A stretch of DNA of 64,000 nt from Pteria penguin (Eukaryota > Mollusca > Bivalvia > Pterioida > Pteriidae). Shown one piece after another: positions 36,420-57,500 of this stretch (the first letter of the stretch is position 1; each line of letters opens with the position of its first letter). The stretch is from positions 25,850,841-25,914,840 of the forward strand of contig CM068583.1 of the NCBI GenBank assembly GCA_035048485.1, read 5' to 3'. A program made the translations under genes and the position numbers. The notes under the pieces are model-generated. The model was not told the origin of the DNA. It did not search any database and saw only the letters and a program-made list of their open reading frames with translations.

Positions 36420-36600
36420 GGTTACGTAAATTGTTGCCACAGAGTAAAAGTCTGTGGGAAAGAGATACGTCAGTAAACTGTGGCCACAGATTAAATAGTT
36501 TGTGGGATCGAGATACGTAAACTGTCGCCACAGATTAATAATTGGCCGTAGATTCATAGTCTGTGAGAACGAGATACTTAATCTGTAGCCACAGATGATA
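36325..36600. repeat. Degenerate minisatellite, ~55-60-bp unit
   Basis: About five copies of 'gccacagattaatagttt', 'gtgggaacgagatacgtaa' and 'actgtg'. A GT run plus a 20-base G run (36387-36420) interrupts the second unit. Confidence 0.75.
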
Positions 36601-36939
36601 AAAAATCTGAAATCACAGTTTAATCTATGGAAACAAGACAACAATTTTTTGCACATGTCCGCTTACAGCCACCGTAAATATACATTTACAGAAATGAAAA
36701 TTAACGAACTGAATAATCGGCTCTAACTGCACTTTGTATTAATCTAGTTACCACCCCGCCCCCTTTCCCGTTTTCATACTAGTAGTTAGAGTATCGACAA
36801 AAATTAATAGATTTACTATGGTACGTGGTTGTCTGCTGAAGCGATTTTTTTTATTTAGATAATTTACAGTTAAATATGTAGCACGATCCTGAAAATCACT
36901 TTATATATGTTGGCGAAACGCAACAAAATTTTTAAAACC

Positions 36940-37380
36940 CAAACCCATTTGCCCTGCAGCCAAGGTCAGCCACCCCAGTTTGAAACCCAGACGCACTCCT
37001 TCTATCATGCGTACCGATGGGAGGGGACAGGTTTTTGGAATTAATGGGGTGAAATCAGACCAGGGGTCTGGGGACCCAGCACGTCTAGAGCGGAGCCCTG
37101 GTGGGGGACTAGATGGCGAGACCCCCGGAGGGCAATTTTGGAACCTACAAATTGCGCATTTGTCCTAAGAATTGAAATATATAAATGTTTCAAAAAGGGG
37201 TTGCGACCCACCATGAATTTTCCTGTCGTGCTCTTCAGTCGGGAAAGTGTGGGTTTGGGACTGAAGCCCTGAACCTAGCCAAAATGCAAAATCTGACGTT
37301 TTCGGTTGTCGGAGTCACTGAAAACGTCAAAATAACAACGACTCGGGATACGGGTATTTTGTTGTACATAGGCTAGACGA
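36940..37380. other. GC-richer island of unknown nature
   Basis: Composition rises sharply over 36940-37380 ('ggaggggacagg', 'ctggggacccagcacg', 'gacccccggagggc') compared with the AT-rich surroundings. Short open frames exist but none is recognised. It could be a promoter-type island for LRP2BP, 2.4 kb downstream, or a fragment of an old element. Confidence 0.35.
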
Positions 37381-37774
37381 CATACAAAATCTTATATGTT
37401 CAAAGTTGACCCAGACAAGCAGGTGGGAAAAAAATATGCCTCTACAATTTACTGCAAGAAACGCTCCAAATGACAATAATGTTGATTTTTTTTTTAGAAT
37501 AAACAAATCCGAATTTGAGTCAATCCGGGATCTTTTATTATTTAGTTTACATTAAGGCGCTTCCGCCTATATTGTTTGCCCTGTCGTCAAGGAAAGTGAT
37601 TCTGTCTTTTGAGAAAGTACGGCATTGTTTTGAGCAGAAGTGATAAACAGAATCTGTTGAGTTTTAGATTATGTCAACGATCTGCCTATGAAATATTAAT
37701 TGATAAACTTAAAACAATTTTTTTAAGAATCTCGAATATTCTCTGACTGTTTTCTAAGCGGCCGATGCTATTCG

Positions 37775-38050
37775 CATGACGATCGTGTACATAAAACGGA
37801 ATTTCTATATACACAACGGTCGAGTAAATAGCTGAAATATTATGCAATAGCTACTTACACGATGGTAGTGTACCTAAATTGATATGGCTATTTACACAAT
37901 TAACAGTCGTGTACCTAAACTCAGGCTAAAGTGATATGGCTGTATACACAACGGTCATGTACCTAAAGTGATATGGCTATATACACGACGGTTGCGTACC
38001 TAAAGTGATTTTGCTATTTACACGACGGTCTTGTCATGGTGTACCCAAAA
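37775..38050. repeat. Tandem array of ACACGACGGTCGTGT units (forward arm)
   Basis: Five or six degenerate copies of a 40-55-bp unit: 'gtacctaaagtgatatggc', 'tatttacacgacggt'. The core ACACGAC-G-GTCGTGT is a near-perfect palindrome. Confidence 0.75.
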
Positions 38051-38580
38051 CTCAACTCCCTGTCAAACGAAGGCTGGTGAAGTTTGATACAGAAACTTTT
38101 TATTTGTGTCCTACATATATGCGTACATTGTAACAAAAACGTAGAACTTGTATTTCGACGTAACAAATGTAAGCTGGCAAACAAAAAATTTTTTTTTGGC
38201 TATGTACAAGAAGCTACACTCGTGTACCTAAAAAGATTTGCTGAATAAGAGAAATTGGAAATGGGGGAGGGTGCTATTCAAGCTCCCTGTCCTGTTTTTG
38301 GGTGTTGTGTCAAATATTTCTGTTTATTGTCTAGCTATTACTTAGATTATTAAAGTTTTTATATACTTCTTATAAAGAAAACTTGTATTCAAAATGATAA
38401 AATCTCTAATTGAAGAGATTTGTTTGTGTTAAATTATTAAATAAAATAATTTATCACAGGAACGGTTAACAAAATGTCTTATTTCCAGGCATCCACGGCC
38501 TATCACTCTCTAAATACTTTAGTTTGTGAGAAATGTGGCGCCTCACAGGTACGAGTTCTACTAAGGCAATGTACATAAGT

Positions 38581-38720
38581 AACACAACGGTCGTGTAAAC
38601 AGTCATATCACTTTAGGTACAGGACCGTCGTGTAAATAGCCGTATCATTTTAGGTACACAAACAGCATGTAAATTAAGCCATTTCACTTAGGTACACAAC
38701 CGTCGTGTAAATAGCCACTA
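38581..38720. repeat. Inverted counterpart of the ACACGACGGTCGTGT array
   Basis: Three or four copies of the reverse-complement unit ('cgtcgtgtaaatagcc', 'tatcactttaggtac'). With 37775-38050 it frames a 530-bp centre, giving a large foldback architecture. Confidence 0.75.
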
Positions 38721-38892
38721 CCTTTCTAAGTACAAAATAAACCAAGAAGTGGTCCATGCACGTACGTAGACTTCGCAATTGCCGTATGACTTTGCATAAA
38801 ACAGTTCATTCACATGTAATATCAGTACCTCAATATTTGAAAATAAAGCAGAGGCACTTGCAGAGGATATTAAATCACTTCAGAAAAATCCT

Positions 38893-39088
38893 AGCCAATA
38901 GACCTTTTTCCAATTTTAAATGATGTAAGGAGTCTTGTACTGGAAAAACCACTTTTGCTGGAATTTTTACTATGACATTAACACTTGGAATGTGGCATCA
39001 CAGTAATTTGATGCAAATCTAAGCAGCAATTTTGCATTTGTCCGGTATTGCTCTTTACATCATATAAAATTGGGGAAAAGGTTAATTA
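38893..39088. mobile_element. Foldback MITE, about 195 bp
   Basis: 'ttttccaattttaaatgatgt' at the left pairs with 'acatcatataaaattgggg' at the right. No coding sequence. Confidence 0.65.
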
Positions 39089-39259
39089 CTAGCTTCAATG
39101 TTTCACCCTTCCCACACATTGTTTCTGTCTGTCTTTTATATGTGTGGGAGGGCTCATTAGAATCCCCTCCAGCCTTATACAGCTAGCTATGACTTCGGGA
39201 ATTGAAGCCCAGTCCCACATTTGTAAACAACCGATGAGAAGGCGAAATATTGAAGCTAA
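39089..39259. mobile_element. TIR element, about 170 bp
   Basis: 'tagcttcaatgtttcaccc' at the left and 'ggcgaaatattgaagcta' at the right are inverted with few mismatches. It abuts the preceding foldback element. Confidence 0.65.
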
Positions 39260-39752
39260 TCAACTACCAGAGTGGAACACAAGTCTTCAGTTTTGAAGTC
39301 TGGAGTGTGACAACTGCAGTATTACATTGAGAGGAATTGTAGAGTTAAAAATTATTCAACTTCATGCATCTAAATACTTAATGTTAAAAGTTCCATTCCG
39401 GGAGAAATTAGACCACAATTGTTCTTGTATTAGTAAATTTATCTTGTAACTGAATTAGAGGGGGCACAATTAAATCATAACAAAGAATACATACACATTT
39501 AACTGTATATAAGCATAATAGAAGAATGTTGCTGTCACTACTGGGAAGTTATCATAAAATGTTAGTCAACAAAATTATATCAATCTACATACAATATTCA
39601 GAACTCCTAAACATCTAATGACCACTGTGTGCTTTATATAGTAACAACATTACATATTAAGATAGCTAAATCAACGTATGTTAACATAGATACTCTTGGA
39701 GTTGAGTTAACCTTATGTAGGTCACCTTTATTTGTTATGTAGGCCATGAAAG

Positions 39753-49251
<9,499 letters not shown>

Positions 49252-50895
49252 GCCGTCTCCATAGAAACGGTTGGACAATGGATTTCAGTGTGAAGTGATG
49301 ATAATGTGTCGATCCAAAATCCATCAAAGTTATCTGGTCAGACTCTAGAAAGTTACTATCAGTATTATAAATTTACCAAATGAGCACATGAATTAACAAA
49401 CTATATGCAAATCAATCATAAAATTAATGATACTTATAATTCTCTGAAAGAAATGAAGAAAACATCGATACACATGTTCTCACTTCGTTGTAATATTTGC
49501 ATATGTAGTTTATTATGAATAGCCATTGAAGGACTTGTATATCTATACTATTAGATATGTATACATGTATTACAAGTCTTTTATAAAGTGTTTTTATAAC
49601 CTATGTTTTCAACTGTAGTGTTTCACTTTCTCAGTATAATTATTTGAATTAGAATAAAGTTCCCTACACTCTAGTTGCCAAAATAAGACAATAATTTGTT
49701 GAGCAGCATTTTACCTAGCTGATATTTGTTTTTTGATACATTGAATTTTAATGATGTTTTTCTCATCTTTATTGATGTGGATGATTAGACTTTTTACAAT
49801 TATTATTTCAAAGTCCTATTGTTTGTGATTGCGTAAGTAATGTTGTATATTGAATACACTACATTTACTGATGTAGAGGAAATTACATGTAACTATATTA
49901 CAGTTACAGGTCAACTAGTTAAACAACAACTGTGTAAAATTTCTCTTAATTCCCAGCTATGTTGTTAAAGAGTTTATCCAAAATGAAATATTCTTATTTT
50001 GTTATATATGTCTATTGTATTATACAATATACATAAAATTTGAAGTCTTAACAATAATTAGGTCAATTCTTAATTTGCATGTATTCAAATTTTAGATGTC
50101 ATTTATCAGTATACATATGTTTTTAGCATATGGCTTTCGTACAATTAGTTTTTCAGTTTGCCAAATACATGTATATTCATAGCCAATTACTGTAAATAAA
50201 GTTTGCCAAATAAAAATCTAAGCCTCTCATTGTATGCCTTAAAGCTATTATCAAATCCAAATGATAAATAGATACCATATCTTTACACTGATTCCATTAT
50301 ATCTGTGATATTAAAGCTTTTTGTTGATTTGCTCTTACCTTGTTGTATGTTGTATTGAAATGAGTCTTGTTTTCTAACTTATTTGTTTGGTCAGTTTTAG
50401 ATCATGTTGTGCAATCCATTGTATATGCATTATACATGTATATATTTGTCATTTCTGTTATATTGTCATAGCTGTGATCTATTAAATAAATTCTTAGTCG
50501 TCGAAAAATCATTTTCGTTTTTTTTGTTTGCATGTGGTAATTTTTTTTTATTGGGGGGAGGGGGGGGGTGTTTCTCTACCTACAGTCAATAAAATTTTTA
50601 ATATTTTTCTATTTTGAAGATGAACATATCCCTGTAATAGTAACGGTAATACTTAAATACATAAATTTATTACAATTTTCATTAAAAATAATAGTCATGT
50701 TTCAGAGATCAATCTCACATTTTGGTCACCCAAGAAAGCTTGTCATATCATGTGAGCTATACTAATGGGATAAACTTGATTTCTTTATTTAAGCAAAATT
50801 CAATCAAATTTGCAATGTGGCAGAGGAGGATGAGGATCGACTTTTCCACCTTGTGTGAAATTCAGACAAAATCTTTCAGAATAAGAATGACTGAC
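49252..50895 (+). other. LRP2BP 3' UTR and downstream sequence
   Basis: Non-coding and AT-rich, with candidate polyadenylation signals at 49653-49658 and 50195-50200 and a poly-G run near 50553-50568. Nothing else recognised. Confidence 0.5.
50195..50200 (+). promoter_or_regulatory. Candidate polyadenylation signal, LRP2BP
   Basis: AATAAA about 0.95 kb after the stop codon; an earlier AATAAA at 49653-49658 is equally plausible. Confidence 0.35.
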
Positions 50896-51162
50896 TTAAA
50901 GCGCCACTACACCAATTTTTTTCTCAATACTAATTTAATGATTTGATGTAAATAAAACCCCTTGGTGCCAAACTTTTACAATCAGATGCTGCAATAAGTA
51001 GCTATTGCTGATTAAACTCCAGATCTTTACATGTTTAATGCGGCCGCACGTGCGAGAATATCAATAAATCTCTGTTGTCTGAAATGGAGATCGCTGACGT
51101 CACATTATGTGGTCACTTAATGGAAACAGGATATATTATAGTAGAAATACGCCACTTTTTAT

Positions 51163-51637
51163 TAGCTCACCTGAGCCAAAGGCTCATTTTCAACTTCTTC
51201 TCCAGAACCGCTGCACAGAATTCCATCAAACCTCATAGGAAGTAAGTACTCAAGGTCTTCTACCAAGTTTGTGTTTTTCGTGCCCATCCGTAATCCAAGA
51301 TCGCCACCATTGGCTCTGATTGGTTGACACATTTTCGACTTCTTCTCCAGAACCGCTACACAGAATTTCACCAAACCTCATAAGAAGTAAGTACTCAAGA
51401 TCCTCTACCAAGTTCGTGTTTTTCGTGCCAATTCGTTATCCAAGATGGCTGCCATTGGCTCTGATTGGTTGACACATTTTGGACTTCTTCAAAACGACTG
51501 CACAAAATATCACCAAATCTATAGAAAGTCTTGTAGAAAAAAAGCAAAATTTTCTACTGAAATTAGCTGTCATTTTATTGTAAATAAGCAATTTGTGCTC
51601 AGGTGAGCGATATAGGCCCATTTGTGCCTCTTGTATG
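51163..51637 (-). repeat. AGCTCACCTGAG-family element, short copy 4
   Basis: Plus strand reads AGCTCACCTGAGCCAAAGGC at the left and GGTGAGCGATATAGGCCCA...CTCTTGT at the right. The interior has a tandem duplication of a ~130-bp unit around 'gacttcttctccagaaccgc'. It sits just beyond the THAP gene's 3' end. Confidence 0.85.
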
Positions 51638-51704
51638 AAAATTAGTAAGCAAAACAATGAGTACACAGATTCTTTTATTAAGTTTTATTAGACGAGAGTG
51701 ATGT

Positions 51705-52923
51705 TCATTTTTCTTGCGATACATCGTCATTCGAAGAAGGTGAACATGATAGTGACGAGAAAAAAGGTGATGTAATCCAAGGTACTTTGCGTACGTCAAT
51801 AGAGCCGTACCAGTAATCCATTTTGACGTTGTTTGACATGATTTCGACCGTTTGTTCGGTTTTATTGAAAAATGACAAGAAAAAAGACTTCTTTGTTGGT
51901 TGGGGCAAATCTTCATTTTCCATGTTGCTCTGTAACATTCATAAATGTAACATAATTTCAATAATATGTTTCTCGCAGTATTTAGTATGTGCCTCCGCAC
52001 GGGCCGTACGTAATTCATCAATATATTGTAATGTAAAATGTAGTTCAGATATCTTATGTATATATTTATTTATGAAAATAATTAACCTTAAAGAATTGAG
52101 TTCTATGTGTGAACCATGTAAAGCTAGGGATTCCGGGTGAGTGAGGGGTTGGGATTGCGCCCTCCCACTGACCTCCTGAATCCATCACTTATATTCTAGT
52201 TACCTCATTTACATCCATTGTATCTACATGGCAGTGGCGGATTTAGAGGTCACACATTTACCAGTAAAAATCCAGATTTTGCACCAAAAATGGATGAGAA
52301 GTTTGACTAAAACCCATTTGGGCCCCTCCTATTCGGAAATCCTGGGTCCGCCACTGTATTGGTATCTGATTCTGCCAGATCACTGTCTTGTTCCTCCTGA
52401 TCAGTGTCTCGGTATATTCTTATATAAAAAAAGGTGATAATACAACACTTACTCTTGATACTTCCCTCTTTAAATCTGCTCTTCTGATTTTATTTAGTAT
52501 TATTTTTTTATTCATTTTTTTTTTTTTTGTTGGAGCTGATGTTTGACTTGCCATTTTCTCATCCGGACTTAAAATTTCCAAATAAGGGTTACTTGCTCCT
52601 AAACTACTAAGAGACCCAGGTGAATCAAATGCGTTTGATGGTCGATATTGGACAGAAGGTATTGCACCGGGAAGTGACAATTGTCCCGCTTTGTTGCATT
52701 TCAAAGCGAATGGGAAACTTTCTGATGTAAAATGCAGAGAACATAAGGTCGAATATTTCGTAGGAACATTTTGCTCCCTTCTCTTTAACAAAATGAACCA
52801 CTGGCGTCGTTCATTGGGTGTCTTGGGAAAACCGTGCATTGGCACACTATCGCATTGGCGTAGCAACACAACGAACACCCCTCCTGCGACTTTGCTCTAC
52901 CCGCCCTTGTCTTCACGGGGCAT
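51705..52923 (-). CDS. THAP-domain protein, two exons, apparent N-terminal frameshift
   Basis: Exon 52453 upward holds a THAP zinc finger: CDSVPMHGFPKTPNERRQW, then NVPTKYSTLCSLHF (the C-x2-H pair) and the AVPTIF-like box PGAIPSVQ. A Lys-rich segment follows. The donor 'gtaagtg' at 52452 joins in phase to exon 51929-51705, which encodes a 74-aa Ser/Asn/Asp-rich tail ending VSQEK. AATAAA motifs lie just beyond the stop. The expected first Cys pair (CCYAN then C) is split between two frames at about 52855-52860, as if one base were lost. The nearest upstream ATG (52923) also meets TAG at 52899-52897. It is either a decayed gene, an assembly error, or one with an unrecognised 5' exon. The position inside a TTAA-flanked element says transposon cargo rather than host gene. 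Confidence 0.65.
52232..52356. mobile_element. 125-bp hAT-type MITE in the THAP intron
   Basis: Ends CAGTGGCGGATTTAGAGG and, inverted, CAGTGGCGGACCCAGGA. CAGTGGCGGA is a widespread hAT terminal motif. An 8-bp target duplication is not preserved. Confidence 0.7.
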
Positions 52924-53005
52924 TTTTTTCTCTTCAATATTATTAATTAAACAGCCCTGCTCCTCGGACACCTCTATACTAAAGTCTAGCACTGTATACA
53001 AAACA

Positions 53006-53013
53006 TGACGTCA
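53006..53013. promoter_or_regulatory. CRE-like palindrome TGACGTCA
   Basis: A perfect TGACGTCA lies about 80 bp upstream of the candidate THAP start and may be part of the element's promoter. Confidence 0.4.
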
Positions 53014-53405
53014 GCATCTCTTCGTCGCAGAATCTGGCGTTTCTGTATATTTACCAGGTGTGGCTTAGCAGTGCGCATTAGCTTATCACAAATATCTCGT
53101 TATCTACAGTTGATATGAACTTAGGGTTTTCGGCAATTTATTTATTGTATGAACATGCACCAATTGAGTGGAAACAATTAAATTTTGAAAATTAGGTTGA
53201 AGTGGCACTTTAATTGTTTTCATGATCTTAAAATTAAAAGATATATCATTATAATATACTCTTGGTAATAGAAAGCATCTCTAAATGCATCCATTCGTAA
53301 TAGTTTCATCAACATTGGTATGTGAAGATTTTAGAAGAATTAATAAACTGATTACTGAATGAAATAATTGCTCCAATATGTTAATTTAATGCTTAAATAT
53401 ATAAC

Positions 53406-53875
53406 TTACTGTCCGCGCCACTCACTTTGGAAACTGGAAAGTCTGGATTTTCAGTTATTCATCTTCAGAATAATTTCAAAAAGGCAAAATCATTCGATAG
53501 ATCTTGTTTAGTCGTAACTTTTGGTGTATGCTATATGTTTGTATGAAGAAGCGTTCATATTTTATAGAAAAAAAAATCAAGTTTAGATAGGGCGATTTCC
53601 ATGTTAAATTTTGACGTAACGTCGCCAAGTTTCCCATAGACTCAATGTTAAACATCGGCGACGTCACGTCAAAATTAACATAGAAAACGCCCTATCTAAA
53701 ATGATTTTTTTCTCTATAAAATACGAATGCTTCTTCGTAGAAACATATAACATACACCAAAAGTTACGACTAAACAAGATCTGTCGACTGATATTAATTT
53801 TGTGAAACTATTTTAAAGATAAATAAGTGAACATCCAGATTTTCCAGTTTACAAAGTGAGTGGCGTGGACAGTAA
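53406..53875. mobile_element. 470-bp foldback MITE
   Basis: Left TTACTGTCCGCGCCACTCAC and right GTGAGTGGCGTGGACAGTAA mark the ends. Pairing continues for about 200 bp per arm, including 'aacttttggtgtatg' and 'agatagggcg'. The centre is near 53640. No coding sequence. Confidence 0.9.
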
Positions 53876-54059
53876 ATAAAAAGGAGGTGGAAATTAGGGA
53901 TGGTAATTTGAATACCTGAGTGTATTTTTATAAGTTTAAACTGTGAATATTTAAATTTGCCAAACCTAGTAAGGTCTATCACTAATCACTCCATACTGGT
54001 ATATTTACAATTCAATTGCTATCATTTGATTGAATCGAACACTTCATCAAAAAATTTGT

Positions 54060-54130
54060 ATACGTGTGTAAATTTGTGAGGGTGAAGGTGTGTGTGCATG
54101 TGTGTAGGTTTTATGGTGTGTAGGTGTGTG
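54060..54130. repeat. GT-rich microsatellite
   Basis: Degenerate gtgtgtgtag-type dinucleotide run upstream of PRADC1. Confidence 0.6.
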
Positions 54131-54512
54131 TCTCCAAAAAATCAAACGTTTATGGCAGCTTCAAGCAAGTCATTAAGAGAAATATTCTTAATTATGTATA
54201 CAATTAACTCAATTAAGTCCAGATCGAAAAAGATGTTGGAATATTGACATATTGGAAATCAATGTATTAAAAAAACTTGGCTATCTTTACATGTAATATC
54301 ATTTAGCGAATCTTGTATTAGTTCAAACTTTATGTAACTTATAGTTATATCTATAAAGTTTGTCCTACAAAGCCAAGGCTACTTGAAATATGACACGCCT
54401 CATCCAGATATTTCTGTCCGTTTCCGGTTTTCCCCAAACCGAAAAGCAAGTGGAGATAACTCCTGTTCTAAGAGATTTAGGAGATGGACACGTTTGTCGA
54501 AGTAAGATAACG

Positions 54513-57500
54513 ATGAGAAAGAGTAGCATATTATTGACAGCCTTCAGTCTGACAGTTATTTTATCATGTGCAGGTATTAATTATCATTATATAAAAATCA
54601 ATAATTTCCAAATTCTTTCATAACCTGTCAGTAAGATAAAAGAACAATCTGTTCACCTGACATGACAGTTCATCATAAGATGTCATTCGATACAATAATT
54701 GAGTAGCTACCGACAATAATTTCTCCATTGCAGATGTTGTTATTGATTTAAAATATTGATTTTTGGGGGTAAGCATTTGTGTATGAATGATGAAAAAATA
54801 GATCTTCTAGCTTATTTCAGTGTATACATAATTCATATACAAATCATAAACTTCGTAACAAATTGAATGAGGGCAGTGGGTATGGCCTTAGTTAAGTTTA
54901 GAGGACCAGGGTTATATAGGCTAAAATATTGCATATATCAGAAGAATTTTAAAGTACCTTATTTGCTGCTTATATTCAAGTGTTTTGTGCCGCTGGCCAA
55001 TGCAAAAGATGTGTGGATTAGAAGAGATGGGGAAAATTGTGGGCAAAGTGGCTTGTGAAGAAAGGCAAATGCTGCAATGACTGCAGATTGTAATCACACA
55101 GAACTCCCAGCAGAGGACGCTCGTTCCTTAGGGGCAGATTTTACAAAAACCCGGTCCGAAAATCTTAGCCGGGTCAACCTAAACTTATAACTAAGGCTGT
55201 GGGTATAGACTTGCTGTAAGGATTAATCACTTGGCTTGCAGTGCAAATGATGTGGGCTTGATTTTCAGATTGCTCAATATGTTTAAGATAGGTTGGGAAT
55301 CTCCTGTTTCCAAATGCAACAATATGCAACAATATGATGTGTCTGAAAAGTTACAGAATTTTACTTGTATACTCCAAATCAAAGATAATTGAGTAACTAA
55401 GAGCATTGATATTCTTGGTGTAGTTGTTTTGCTTGTGATGAAAGCAGTCCAGCTTCAATCCATAGATTGTGCCATCATGTTTTTGTGGTAAGATACCTCT
55501 TACTTCTCTATCAGACCATCACTATAAGCTCATGTAATGTCTAACATCTGTTTACAAATCTCAAAGTTGTTTGAATTTTAATTATTATGTATAACAAGTG
55601 GAGTCATTTAAAGGATAGTCTAATGCAAGACACTCTTTGTTAGTCTTTTGAGAAAAATGTTTGAAGTACTTAAAGTGTTTGTCTTTGAATGTTGGCCTGT
55701 AGTTCATTGAGCTACATTTACTACAATGTAGACATTTTCTGTTACTACAGGTATTTAGGAGCTTAAGTTACAGTTGCTCAAATGTAGGAAATCTTGTATC
55801 AAAATACTCGGAATTTGAAACTACTATCCTTGTAAACATAATTCAGTACATGTCATAAAGATGTGTGCACTTTTGTGTTTCAGATGAAAATTCAGAACTT
55901 GAATTATTTAGTACCCAAATCAACTGAGTGACTTTGATTTTTATAGGTGGGCATATAATAATGTAATATAATACGCAAGAGCTGAAATATAATTATACAT
56001 GACCAAGAAGTGTTTAAATGTGATTGTTGTACTTTTAGGACATGCTTTGATAACAAGGAAGTTAATTGCATATGAAATATCTATCAGTTGTTGTGTCTTA
56101 ATACAGGTTGGTTGTAAGAGAGAAAAAATGGATAATATATACAGCAAGTGTTTCTTTCTTGTGTAATTACAGTGAAAACTGTCAAAACTGGACAGTCATC
56201 GGGAAGTGGGAAAGAGCACTGTCTATAACCTGGTACAGAACGTATATAAATAACCAATGTGCTGATGGTGTTTGGGTTTGAAGTGGACTTTTAGGTGCAT
56301 GTATTTCCATTACTAGGCTGAGATACCAATCGTCTTTAGTTAATGCAAAGTTCTTCAGTTTTTTAACAATGTCTATTATGTCAGTATGAGTCATGTCGGA
56401 CTCTGGTATATCAGACTTTGGAACTGACATTTCATCGCAGCCTTCAATGTTGATGACTTCATATCCGCATGAGTACTCCTTAACAAGTTCATTTTCCCAG
56501 TCATCGGATACGTCCTCTGTAGGCAAATTGTTGTCAAAATCCGATGAGCATTCAGTGTTGATGCCTGACCTCAACTCACATGCTAATCGGGTTAGTGGAT
56601 TGTAGTCTTAAGCGATTCTACTGTTGAATTTATAGTGAGCCTTAAATGCATGGATTACGCCGTGGTCCAGTCTTGTCTTTAAGTGTTAATTCCATGTGTT
56701 TCTGCTTAGAAGCCGTCTCCAACATACCTGCTTGATTTTAAAAGCTTTGTTTGCCTAATTCATTTATATCAGTGAATGGCTTTCAAATTAATTAAATGGT
56801 ATGAAAATTGCATACATAGTGAAGCCATACAGGTCACGCATGTTATCTTTTGACAACGAAAGTGTCCGGTATTGTCAGTTAAATAATGTAGAATTTCATA
56901 AAATCTGGACCGGAGATTGTGTCTGTTGTCCAGAGTAGACAGTGTCCGTTATTTGGAGAGTTTACATTCAATGACAATAATTGGAAAAAATAACATTCCA
57001 CAAAATATGTCTGTTATTCACAAGATTCCAGTTTTGACAGTGTCTGCATTGGACAGTTTATACTGTATAAGACATATAATCCAGTTCTAATATACAGGAA
57101 ATGACAGTATATTTACGATGTATGTCAGCTGATAAATCACACTTGGTTAATCCTCTATTTAGTGTACAAATAACAACTTTCAGATCTATTTCACAAAAAA
57201 ATCCTTCACAGTATTTTCATAAATTGATACGCTCATGATTTAGCACTGCACAATTGGTTTAATTCTATTCCACTCCTCTAAAAGATTTATTCATGTTTGA
57301 TCCTATTCTACAATGTACTTCATAATATACTGGGCAATTTATGCCATGGTGAACACAGTTACTGATATATCTTGTATAATTAGCATTCATTTGTTTGTCT
57401 GTTGACACTGGCTTCTAAGTTTGTATGATCAGGTTTTTTGTACTACACCTATAAAAAATCAGCAAAGTGACAAGATAAATATGGAAATGTTTAAGCACTT

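Larger units (their letters stand above)
29272..39742. other. Intergenic, repeat-dominated region between divergent genes
   Basis: The hydrolase starts leftward and LRP2BP rightward from this 10.5-kb interval, so promoters and 5' UTR exons of both should lie here, but I cannot place them. Nearly all of it is covered by the repeats listed separately. No conserved coding sequence is recognised. Confidence 0.6.
50900..53209 (-). mobile_element. Kolobok-like DNA transposon with THAP gene, 2.3 kb
   Basis: Ends AGCGCCACTACACC at the left and, read inward from the right, AGTGCCACTTCAACC, followed on both sides by AATTTT-rich sequence. TTAA lies directly outside on each side (50896-50899, 53210-53213). 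TTAA target duplications together with a THAP domain are hallmarks of the Kolobok superfamily. No DDE catalytic region is seen, so it is non-autonomous or internally deleted. Nested in it are an AGCTCACCTGAG repeat (51163-51637) and a hAT-type MITE (52232-52356). Confidence 0.65.

Noticed and set aside
35551..36531. Long open frames (up to 233 codons) on both strands
   Set aside because: They consist of MYVC/IHTY repeats from the CATA microsatellite and its duplicated flanks; tetranucleotide runs lack stops in several frames.
36980..37376. Two 62-63-codon frames in the GC-rich island
   Set aside because: No recognisable domain, no splice partners; open mainly because of base composition.
51599..52021. 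140-codon minus-strand frame overlapping THAP exon 2
   Set aside because: The other frame joins the THAP exon in phase through a good acceptor and ends before AATAAA; this frame runs into a repeat.
54390..54512. Longer N-terminus for PRADC1 from an upstream ATG
   Set aside because: It would place about 40 non-hydrophobic residues ahead of a clear signal peptide, which the family lacks.
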